Below are positions 54,607 through 64,000 of a DNA stretch of 64,000 nucleotides, one piece after another. Below the pieces are notes generated by a model. That model saw only the letters and a program-made list of their open reading frames with translations. It was not told where the DNA came from and ran no database searches. The stretch covers positions 2,728,001 to 2,792,000 of the forward strand of contig KQ964247.1 in the NCBI GenBank assembly GCA_001566295.1, given 5' to 3'. This DNA is from Microdochium bolleyi. Taxonomy: Eukaryota > Ascomycota > Sordariomycetes > Xylariales > Microdochiaceae. Made by a program: the position numbers and the translations under genes. Each line of letters begins with the position of its first letter. The first letter of the stretch is position 1.

Positions 54607-55238
54607 GCTTGTTTTTGTCTTGTTGCTTCGCTGCGGGATATCTATGGCTTTGATGCCAAGACTTCGATGGCTCTGTTATAAATTGGAGCGGGTTGCGAAT
54701 GATGTATACCAAGTGCCGGGGACGTGTAAGTGGTGAGAGTGTGTTGTCTAACAAATACTCCTATACGCAACGGAGGACCAGGTGTGCTGGCTAATTCAAC
54801 TCGTGCGATATGAATGGTGACACTGAAACAATCTGATCCTGAGGTCTGTGGTAATGCGGATTGATGGATTTGAACTGAGAGCAGATAGGGGGAGGACGCG
54901 GTGCCAACTTCCCAGCTTGTCAAAGCAAGTGTTCGATCGTGATGTGGAAGCTGCGCCCACTTCAATTGCGGCGCCTATGACGTGGCTTGCATGTTTTCCA
55001 AGCTTTTGGGTTCTTTTTTCCGCGCACTGCGATCCAATTTAACTCTTTTCCCTCAAAACAATACCAACACGGGTCAAGAAGAATTGACATATCTCTTTTG
55101 TGGGAAAAGCCGTAGACAAGAATGGCTTTGTTATATTATGTACGAATACCTTTTCAATGGTTTCAACCAAGCACGTTCAGCCCGGATATCTAGCTTGTGG
55201 GCTTCAATACTATAGCACGAGTATTCGTCCTAGCAGGT
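54607..55238. other. GH64 promoter and RIX1 3' region
   Basis: AT-rich DNA with several poly-pyrimidine tracts. No gene is supported. Confidence 0.45.
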
Positions 55239-57607
55239 TCATTCCTCAGCCGCATCTTCCCCATCCGAGCCCTCAGAGTCAAGCTCCATGTCTAAATGGA
55301 CGCTCTCATCATCGCTCTCGTCGTCATCAGCTGGTGCCGGCACTGCTACCCTGGCTTTTGGTGCAGGTCGTTGCGGCACAACTTCTGCGACATGGGAGAC
55401 CACGGACTCAATCTCCACCCGCTTTGGCGGGGAGCTATCATCATCTGCCTCGTTCTTGCGCTTCAGCGCGCTCGGCATTTGAGCATCGAAAGTCTCGGCC
55501 GACGTTGTTTTGATTGTGCTGTGCGCGAGGAAGGGGTTTTGGGTCGTTGTTGCGGCCGTGGCAGTAGCTTGCTCGACTTGATTAACGGTGAACATTGGCT
55601 GGTCCTCCGTCTCGCCTTCCGCAGCTGCACTGGGCTCGGTAGCCTGTCCAAAGGATACAACGTTCTTGCGAGATTGCTCGACTTCCTCTTCCATCTCGGC
55701 ATCATCATCGTAATCCCTCAAGTCTCCGGGTTTTCCAATCGACGTGGGCCGGAAATTGAAACGAAGGAGCTCGACCTCCGAGTCGTGCGGGAACTGCCGC
55801 ATGAGATAAGGCAAGATCACTTGGGACCTCCCGTTACTGTCGCGCAGAGGATGAAGCACACTGGCGACCTGGGCGGCCTTGCTGCGCGCAAGAATAGCTG
55901 CCTGGAGTATCCGGCCGCGTGCTGAGGACTGAACGTGTTGTTGCGGAACGTAGCTATGCAGCGCGGCCAAGAGTGCTTCAGCCTCTCTGACGTGCTCGGC
56001 ACTGAATGAGACAGTGACTGTGCTTTCCGCAGTCTTCCCAGAGAGGAAGGCATCCGCATTCTGGTTGGCAGACTTAGTCTTTGTGCCGTTCTGAAGTGTC
56101 GTGGTATGCTGCTGGATGCGCTTAAGGTGGCCGCTGGCCCCGTGGAGATCGCGGCAGCAGCATCTGACTGCCAGGTCCAAGCTATCGACAGATATCTTGC
56201 CCATCGTCGGACCACAAAGACACAGAAGTTTCCGTATCAGGACATAGGCAACCCGTCGGACCTCGGGGATCCGGTAGAACGAGCCGAGGACGCGCAGCGT
56301 TTGCTCCAGTGACTCCTGCGCTAGTGGCACGAAGCTGCGGCCGAGGCGGCCGATGCAGGTCGTCTGCAATCTCATGACTGCGATCTGAATCCGCGGCAGA
56401 GCACTCCACAGCTCGTCCCTCTCCTCCCTGCCGACCGCAGTGTTCATCTGTGCGAACTCAAACTTCTCCTTGCTTGCAGAGGGCGGTACAATGGACGTGA
56501 TCCTTGTGGCAAGATCCATCAATGAGCTGAGAGGAATTGTCACCGCTGACTTTGTGGGGTTCCTGATCACCTCTCCGAGATACTCTAGCAGTCCGACAAG
56601 TCTTTCGCTACCCGCTGGCAACCCAGCCCACGTGGGCAGTTCATCTGGCTTGTCGCTGCCACCGGATGGCTTCTGTTCCAAGTCGGAAGCCTGTCGTACA
56701 TAACCGGAAGACGACTCCCAGGTCTCCACAACAGCCCTGAAGACCTGGTCTGCTGTCGCATGGGACTCTCTGATGAGCTGAGCGATCAGCTTGTTCCATT
56801 CGGCAGCTTCACCGCCCTTGGGGGCCGTCATATGTAGGCGGACGATGAGACGACGGCTTGCGACACTCAGAGACTGAGGCACCAGTAGAGCGTCGGAGCA
56901 GGTCGGGGCGACGAAGACACGTGCATCCTGTCTGAACTTGGCTGCAAACTGGCGAAGGGTCGTGGGGTACAGTGGAACAAGGGCTGAGAACGACTCGAAA
57001 ATGGTTTCAACCAGGCCGAATGGCGGTGCTTGTGCTTTGCTCGAGGGCGGCGGTTTGATGATTGACAGGCAAGATGTAGCCAGTGTCGGCAGTGTCGGCG
57101 TGACTATTTCCCTGATCAAGGTCGGAAACTCGTGGAGAAGGGTGTAGATTTTGACCAGAGTAACGAGAGCAGCCTCCTTGGTGACGGCTGGATCCTTCTT
57201 CTGAGAGGGGGGTCAGTCATGTGAGCGATGCTGGCACGAATCAAGAGTTGCTTGCAACTTACTTGCAAGATTGACAAGAGACTTCGAACCCACGGTTCTG
57301 AAGTCCGAAGACACTCCCAGCCGCCTGCTTCCACAACAGCTTTCGCCAATGCGACACCTGCGAAGCGGCCCGCGGAACTCCTTCCTTGCAGCAGTGTTGT
57401 GATTTGTGTCTTGAGCTTGTGGACGAGAGCGGATGCCTCTGGGGCTGAATCCACGCCTTTGGACTCGTGTGGCTTTGACAGAGGGACTTCGCACCGCAGG
57501 ACATCAGCAAGCAGGCTCGGCAGGACTCCAAGAAGTGCTTCGGGCTTGGAAGCTGTCAGCCGACGGCACAAGCTTCGAAGCTCTGCGGGGAGGGCGACGA
57601 GAGCCAT
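55239..57607 (-). CDS. RIX1: pre-60S assembly factor Rix1
   Basis: Rix1 (PELP1 in animals) forms the Rix1-Ipi1-Ipi3 complex that recruits the Rea1 ATPase to pre-60S particles in the nucleoplasm. Exons 57607-57263 and 57200-55239 give 768 residues; the 62-nt intron is phase 0 and joins SLLSILQ to KKDPAVTKEAALVTLVKIY. The N-terminal two thirds form an all-helical repeat (RIX1 domain), with GRFAGVALAKAVVEAGGWEC and WVRSLLSIL characteristic. The C-terminus is acidic and disordered (DDDESDDESVHLDME, then EGSDGEDAAEE) with a short basic KRKNEADDDSSPPKR stretch that may be a nuclear signal. Start codons of RIX1 and YPP1 are 555 bp apart and diverge, so they may share regulatory DNA. Confidence 0.9.
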
Positions 57608-58162
57608 TGTTGACGCGCGAAGACCAGGGTCGATGCGCCGATGGCGTAAGAGGTTTGGAGATCTGGCGAGATATGATGGTCTGGCTTTTGTAAGTCAGGA
57701 CCCCGATCTACACTCCGGCGACGCTGCTGAAGTCAATTCGCATGTTCTGCCCTGCATCAGAAGTTCGCTTCTCTACAGACTTTTTGGTGGAGCCCGGGAC
57801 AGGCTCACCTGGTTGATTGGCCACCGGGCCTCGAGACCGCCGACCCGGTCCCGCCGATAACGATAAGGCCTGCCCGGCGGAGCAATGCTTGACCGCAGAA
57901 CATGAGGTCAGAGGCTGAGGCCGGGAGCTCGGAGAGCCCTGGACCTCTCACGACGCCAGACTCCACCACGCGCGGCTCAAGAGATACTGGAGCTCCCCAC
58001 ACTGACGCCCCTGAGCACCGCCATTGCCCGCCATTGCTGAGCTTCACGGCTGTTCTGTAGTCGCCCTGCTGCATTCTCCAAGCGAGCTCTGCGTTGTTTG
58101 TCATGAGCGCGTAGTCTTTGGCGTACTCTTCGTTTCCCGTCTGTGCCTCGTCAATTGGCACC
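57608..58162. promoter_or_regulatory. divergent promoter of RIX1 and YPP1
   Basis: It lies between the two start codons and has no coding potential. No recognised element. Both transcripts must start here. Confidence 0.45.
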
Positions 58163-61100
58163 ATGCCTGTACGTCCACCGCCCAACACCAAAGCTCGATC
58201 CCGCCTCTTTGGTCACAGACACTGACTTGTGCGACAGAAACCGACAAAGGGCGAGCTGAACCTGCAACTCCTCGAGAATGCTCGGTGCACCGCTCACTGG
58301 GATGACGTCCCAGAGCTAGTTCGCAAGGTGCGCAAACACACAACAGACAGGGAATGTACGTCCAAAGCACCCTCCGATTTGTGCCGACTTGAATATACGT
58401 GTCGTGCAGCACTTTCTGACCCTACCGTGCCCAGGTCTTGCGACGACTGCCGAGACAGAACACAAGATCGTCAAGGCCTCGCTCAAGGAGAGGCCCGAAT
58501 CCCGGCCGGCCACCGCCATCCCACCGACCGACCTCGACGCCGCGACTCTCTTTCCCAAGCTTATCGAAGTACTCGAGAACGAAACGGCCCATCCCGAGGA
58601 CCGATACCAAGCACGCGTGTGTGCAGGCTGGCTGCAGTGGGCTGTGGGTGACTATGAACTCGCCTCAGAGCAGTTGTCATTGGCGATTGGTGGCAGCGAT
58701 GCGGACCTCGGTCAAGTCAGCGATCTGAGCGAATGGACCAGAGTATCCATGCTCAAGGCCGCATACCTCAAAGCCAATTGTCTGTCACGCAACGACCGCC
58801 GGGTTGAGGCCCTGGCCGTGTTCGAAAGCGCCCTGGGGCCGCTTACCGAGGTCTGGAATGGATACAAGGGTCGTCAACAGCTGGGATTCTGGGCTGAGCT
58901 CTTCCTCACTGAATACTGTATGCTGCAAGCGCGAGCGTTCGAGGCTGGAGAGACCAGCCTCGCCGATGCAAATTCCCTCTCACCACTGAGGTGTTGGGCG
59001 AGATACTGGGAATCGTCCGCGACACAGGGTACTCCTCTCAAGGGTGGCCACGGATTCCGTGGAGCGATACCCCGACGGAGAATATGGGGTGAATACTACA
59101 CAGCGCTCTCTGGCATATTACAGAACGATATGCCGTATCCTCCCGGCAATATCACACCCGGCTCGAGCGACACATCAGCAAGGAACCAGCTTCGCATCGA
59201 GCTCAAGAAGGTTGAGGCTGCCTATGAGGGGCTGCTGCTCACAGAGACGCCGTTCCCACGCGCCGATGAGGAGAGAGAAGAGGTCGAGCACTTTGTGAAA
59301 ACGGCCATGACAAATTGGGCGGTGCTTGGAGGTAGAGACTGGCACGAGCAGGATCTGGGCCCTGGTGGTAAAGAAGGTCTCAGCCGCGGCGTGCTGGACA
59401 TGCTGTACCGTGCAGCTACGAGGACCTTTCACTCGACTTCGATACTCCGGGCACTATTCACTGTTCACCTGTCTGTTGCTGAGTTTGACCTGGCATTCCA
59501 CGCTTTCGACTCGTATCTAGACATCGTTACAAAAGGGAGAGCACGGATCGACAAGACAGGGCACGCAGAGCACAGCTTCGATGATGATGCTACGGTCATC
59601 CAGACGATCGCACAGGCCATCATCGCATTGTGCAAGTATGGCTTCTACGACGCTGCAGAGAAGTCACACAAGCTTGGCGTTCAGTTGGAGGAAATGCTTC
59701 AGAAGCTGCCAGCTCCGCTTCCCAACACGGAGGACAACATCTCCACTCTTGGTGAGGAGACTGCCGACGGCGCCGAGCTTCATCCTAGGATGTCTTCATG
59801 GACCAACGCTCTGGCGTGGCAGGCTATCGGTTTGTCACAAGCCCAATGGGGCCGGCATACATTCGATACTTCTGCCCGGTCTGAGATGCAGAGCAAAGCT
59901 ATCGGGAGCTTCCAGAAGTCACTGTCCCCACAGAATGGCAATCCCACAGACGTCAGAACGCTTTTCACTCTCGGACTGGTGCTTGCCGAGCAAAGGGAGC
60001 TGACAGCGGCCATCGACATCGTCAAGGCAGCATTGATGTCGAACAAAAAGGCCGGCGAGGCGACTCTTGAGAGCGGGACCTATTGGCGAGAGCGGTCGCT
60101 GATCCCCTTGTGGCATCTCCTGGCCCTGTTGCTGAGCGCTCGACAAGATTTCCTGATGGCTTCCAGGGCTTGCGAGGGCGCTTTTGAGCAATTCGATGAT
60201 CCGACGGTGCTCTTTGGGCCCCAGTCTTTGCAGGGTGGCTTCCGAAGCGAGCACCTGAATGATCTCGAGGCCAAGGCCCAGGCGCTTGGTCTGGTCGATG
60301 AGATGGATGACGTTGAGAAGGAGGCGATCATCGAGGTCAAGATGACACAGCTCAGCCTGGTGGAGTTGTTGGAGGGACCAGAGGTTGCTGTCAATGCCAG
60401 CCATGAGCTTCTCGTTCTCTACACGAGGCTTTTTGGAAGCATGCAGAAGCCCCCGCCAACTGGCCAGAAGAACATGTTGGATGTGCCGAAGAGCTCTGCC
60501 GGCACGGTCAAGAGTGTGCGAGGGAGCATTTTTGGATCTAGGTCAGGGAGAACTCCTCAGAAGCCGGCCACCGCAGTGCCCAGCGAACCATCTGCTATCC
60601 CCGAGCGCCCACTCACAACGCAGACAAGCACAAGTACTGCGACGACCGGCCCTACAATTCAGGTGACAGACGACCAGGGCGAGGAGGGCATCTCGAAGAC
60701 GCCAAGCACACGAGGCAGGCGCAGTGATTCCGCTCGGCGCAGTAGCCTCAAGAGAGCTGATGCTGGATCTAGCCAGCGGCGGGCGGCCAGCACCAGTGCT
60801 ACTGCACGTGAGCCGACTGTTGTCGATGGCGAGGACTACTTCACTCCTGCGACCGAGCTACCAACCAATGATCGGCCCGAGTTCTTCTCGTATGGTAGCA
60901 AGAACAGCATTGGAAGAGAGGCCTCCTTTAGCAGAGGAAGGGGCTTGCTCCGGTTCGATTCCAACATTTCCACGCGCTCTGCGCCCGGGGCTGGTCTCAC
61001 CATTGACACATTGTCACCACCGAACGCCTTGCCTGTGATTCAATTCCCAGATGACCAAGCCAAGCGCCAGCGAGAGGTCATCCTCATCCGAGTGTGGCTG

Positions 61101-61989
61101 CTCATTGCGGCATTCTATCGCCGGGCTGGCATGGTCAAAGATGCTGTGAAGGCGATACAGGAAGCCAAGACGATCGTTGATGTTCTCGAGGCCGACATTG
61201 CCAAGGATACGTCCGGCCTTGTGAGTCTGAACTTCCCCGGATGGGGCGGCAAGAGGAGTGCGGACCAGATATGGAGTGATGTCCAGGCTGAGGTAAGTTG
61301 CGACAATACCAGTATGTTCTCGTAACGCATGTTTCTAACGACTCTTGCAGGCTGGAAATCTTGCTCTTGCTCAGGATGCACCCTATAAGGCAAGGGCGCA
61401 TTTCGAAGAGGCACTGCTCCGGTATCCGAACCACCCACAGTCCATTCTTGGCTTGTCGAACATCCTGCTAGACATCTACAGCGAAGACCTCATGCCCGCG
61501 CCAGCTGTCCCCCAGCCTGCCGTGGTGGGAGCGGAGTCCGGTAACGTCTTGAATGGACGGTCCGCGCGTGACACCAAGACGGACTCGAAGAAGCAGACTA
61601 CCGCACCAGTGCTTCCTTCGGTGCCTCTTGGCCTGAGGACTCGCGGCATGTCTAGGGGCGCCCAACAAGATGACCATGCGCCACGAGGCAAGGCTAAAAC
61701 ATCATCAGCAGCAGCCGCTGGAGACCTTGTTGCCCCCTGGAAGGCAACCTCCCTGCCACTTGTCGACCGTCTTGCTGCTCGTGACCGAGCTTATGGTCTA
61801 CTGGCGAGCCTGACCCGCCTGGGCACCGGCTGGAACAACTCGGAGGCGTGGTTCGCGCTGGCTCGGGCGTACGAGGAGAGCAGCCAGCCGGACAAGGCCA
61901 AGGACGCGCTGTGGTGGTGCGTGGAGCTCGAGGAGGCGAAGGGCATCCGGCCGTGGAACTGCGTCGGCGCGGGCGGCTACGTGCTTTGA
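58163..61989 (+). CDS. YPP1: cargo-transport protein Ypp1 (TTC7 homologue)
   Basis: Ypp1 is the TPR scaffold that links PI4-kinase Stt4 to Efr3 at the plasma membrane and so sustains PI4P synthesis. Exons 58163-58168 (Met-Pro only), 58238-58355, 58435-61292 and 61351-61989 give 1206 residues. The N-terminus after splicing reads MPKPTKGELNLQLLENARC and HWDDVPELVRKVRKH, then LATTAETEHKIVKASLKERP. TPR-like helices run through most of the chain, for example YQARVCAGWLQWAVGDYELA and the final AWFALARAYEESSQPDKAKDALWWCVELE. A disordered Ser/Thr/Arg-rich segment (about 700-840) splits the solenoid. The last splice restores AGNLALAQDAPYKARAHFEEALLRYP. The frame that opens near 58389 on a TTG codon is not the true start. 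Confidence 0.9.
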
Positions 61990-62593
61990 TGCTAGTTTTT
62001 TAGTTGAGGAGAGAGAGCCCCGCGAGCAATATGACTGGACTGACACGTACGTATGGGACCTGTTCCGATAGACGAAAAGTGAAAAAGATATTATCATGTT
62101 AGCGACTCTAGATCGAGGTATAATAATAGTTTCGACACCGTTCCATCCTCTAGTCGTCTCGTCACGTCTGTCTAATAGTTGGTTGAAACAATTGAGCAAG
62201 TAGCAGAGTGCCAGTTTGATTTTCAAACGTCTCCCTGTTCCCCTCTGTTCGTTCGTTCGTTCGCTGCGCTTGCACAACCGAGGAGGAGATAATGAGCCTG
62301 CGGTCTGGTCTCTTGCGAGTGCTGTTCGCAATTAGACCAGCTCCAGGACACTCAAAATTTCAAAGACTTTTGGAAACGTCCATATCTGTACGCATATCTC
62401 TAGTGGGTTCTATCTAGTTCTCATACATCTCGCGTTTTTCTGACTGAGGTTCTGAGCCTGTTTCTCCTCTAATTCTCTGCAGTCTACCTTGCTTAACAGC
62501 AGTATGACGGGAGATATCCATCATATGATGAATGCGGAGTTTATCCAAGAAAGGACTAGGTTCCCAGAGCATCACGACGAAAGTTTCAAAGTA
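61990..62593. other. convergent 3' region of YPP1 and the monooxygenase
   Basis: AT-rich with a CGTTCGTTCGTTCGC tetranucleotide tract near 62247-62264. No gene is supported. Confidence 0.45.
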
Positions 62594-64000
62594 TCATGAA
62601 GACTGCCCCGGCCAGGTCTTTGCGTCCTCCTCGATCCGCCGTCTCCACATGTCCTTGCGCCGCTCATGCCCGGCCATGAAGGCGTCCTGCCAGGCCGGGT
62701 CGAAGGGTGGCAGCGGCCTGCCCACACCTGCGCTCGTGGCTGTCTTCTTCCCTTCTACGCCGGCAGCCCCCTGTATCCATGACGATGATGATGTTGATGG
62801 TGATGATGAGCGCAGGTCCGTCTCGCCCGACTCGCCCTCCCCAGGGCCAGCCATCGCCCTCAAGGTCTCAAAGTACTCCTCAAAGTCCGGCGCGATCGTC
62901 AGGAACCCCTTTCCGTCCCCGCGCGCCGCGATGCGCTCGGCCTCCCAGCGCTCCTGCTCCTCCCGGGCGGGCAGCTTCGCCCTCCCCGCGAGGACCCGCG
63001 CGGCGAGGACGGCCTGCCACTCGAAGATCTTGAACGTCAGGCCCGCGCCGACGCCGCCGACGAAGAGGAGCGACGGGTCCCGCGTGTAGACAACGTGCTG
63101 GTACAGGTCTGGCACGCGGTTGTTGCGGGTCGGGATGGAAGGGAGGAAGGGCAAGGACCAGGTGTAGCCCGTGCCGAAGATGATGTGGTCGACGTCGCTG
63201 GCGGAGGAGCCGTCGATGAAGTGCACCACACGGCGGTGGCGAGAGCCTGCGTCTGTTGTTGTCGTCGTTGGTGGCTCGACCTCGATGCGCAGGATGGTCG
63301 GGTGCCTGGCGATCCCCGGGTGGTGGAACGCGCCGTCGCCAAAGAACGGGTTGGCGTTGCGGTCCGCCATGACGGCGTGCACGGGGGACTTTGCGGCACC
63401 GACGAGGTCGAAGGCGATGTCTGCCGCTGAGACGGAGGCTCCGACGACGACGACACGCTGGTGATGTTCTGGGTTAGCACTTCATCGTCACATAAAAAAC
63501 AAAGACATGATAACTCCCCAAAGAGAGATAGTGAGGTTAAGATGAGATAACGAACCTTGTCCTTGAATGCATCTCGGCCCCTGAATTGCTTGCTATGCAG
63601 CACGCTTCCCGGTCTGTCCCTCACGAGGTCTTCAAGTCCTTCGACGTGAGGGATGTACGGCACGCTGAAGTGCCCGCTGGCCACGACGAGGCCGTCGAAC
63701 CACTCGACCCACCACACATCCTCCATCTTCTTCTTGACCCCCTCCGCCTCGCCAACGACAACCTCCTTCCTGAGCGTGAGCTTCCACTCCTCCCCAACCT
63801 TTTCCGCCCTCTCCACAGTCGTGTTGTACTCGATCAGCTCCTCGTACCCCTTCCGGCGGACCAGGCCCTCAACATACTGCCTCATGGCGGTCCAGTGCCG
63901 GAAGGGCGTGTCCGGGCCGTGCATCGCGACGGACCGAGCCGAGGGGCTGGCGACGATGGGCTCCTGGCTATACTGCATCGTCACGACGTCCACGTTGGTC
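62594..64000 (-). CDS. flavin-containing monooxygenase-like protein, 5' end outside window
   Basis: FMO-type enzymes use FAD and NADPH to hydroxylate N, S or other soft nucleophiles. Exons seen are 64000-63556 and 63457-62594, 436 codons including stop; the first exon is cut by the window, so the N-terminal FAD motif GxGxxG is not visible. The visible part has GLVVASGHFSVPYIPHVEGL (the FMO-type ATG/GHF segment), then after an intron (donor GTTCGT, acceptor CCAG) the second Rossmann motif VVVVGASVSAADIAFDL for NADPH. IIFGTGYTWSLPFLP is the late FATGY-type signature with GTGY. The C-terminus is a long variable tail with a Ser/Thr/Gly linker and Arg-rich helix (GHERRKDMWRRRIEEDAKTW). The donor GTTCGT is less common than GTAAGT. 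Substrate is unknown. Confidence 0.85.

Noticed and set aside
53911..54681. 256-codon plus-strand open frame
   Set aside because: Antisense shadow of GH64.

Overview
The window is nuclear DNA of a filamentous ascomycete (Pezizomycotina, most likely a Sordariomycete). Genes carry short 50-200 nt introns with GTAAGT-type donors and GCTAAC-type branch points. The gene set mixes conserved eukaryotic housekeeping genes with fungus-specific families (HET domain, GT90/CAP10, GH64, GH16). All exon models below were built by eye from splice signals and reading-frame continuity. Taxonomy is inferred from gene style only.

Layout: 1-8349 holds mitochondrial enoyl-CoA hydratase (-), RER1 (+), PAF1 (+) and a DUF4112 protein (+). 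10150-11646 is the ribonucleotide reductase small subunit (+), with a cluster of ACGCGT boxes in its promoter and introns. 12531-17886 holds three minus-strand genes: SRP9/21, the WD40 protein SWD2, and a CAP10-like GT90 glycosyltransferase. 18992-21304 is a divergent ribosomal protein pair (uS8 -, eS12 +), followed by parvulin PIN4 (-). 22909-30964 holds a HET-domain protein (+), a disordered WGDF-motif protein with a possible C-terminal zinc site (-), a frameshifted coding remnant (-) and a TBC RabGAP (+). 33801-37711 is a PAS-domain kinase behind a 2.8 kb leader region. Then come MED22 (+), PUS1 (-) and an ACS-family MFS transporter (-). After a 4.6 kb gene-poor stretch come a GPI-type GH16 protein (-), a WW protein (+), a GH64 glucanase without signal peptide (-), RIX1 (-), YPP1 (+) and a flavin monooxygenase (-) cut by the window end.

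There is no biosynthetic cluster, CRISPR array, transposon or confirmed RNA gene. The genes work in unrelated pathways: transcription and chromatin (PAF1, SWD2, MED22), translation and ribosome assembly (uS8, eS12, RIX1, PUS1, SRP9), membrane traffic (RER1, TBC, YPP1, the WGDF protein), wall glycans (GT90, GH16, GH64) and DNA precursors (RNR2). The observations most worth a second look are the ACGCGT cluster at RNR2, the WGDF protein with its conserved-looking CxxC...HxxxC tail, the one-base-shifted remnant beside the TBC gene, the out-of-frame choices at the PUS1 N-terminus, and the very small first coding exons (3 nt in eS12, 6 nt in YPP1).
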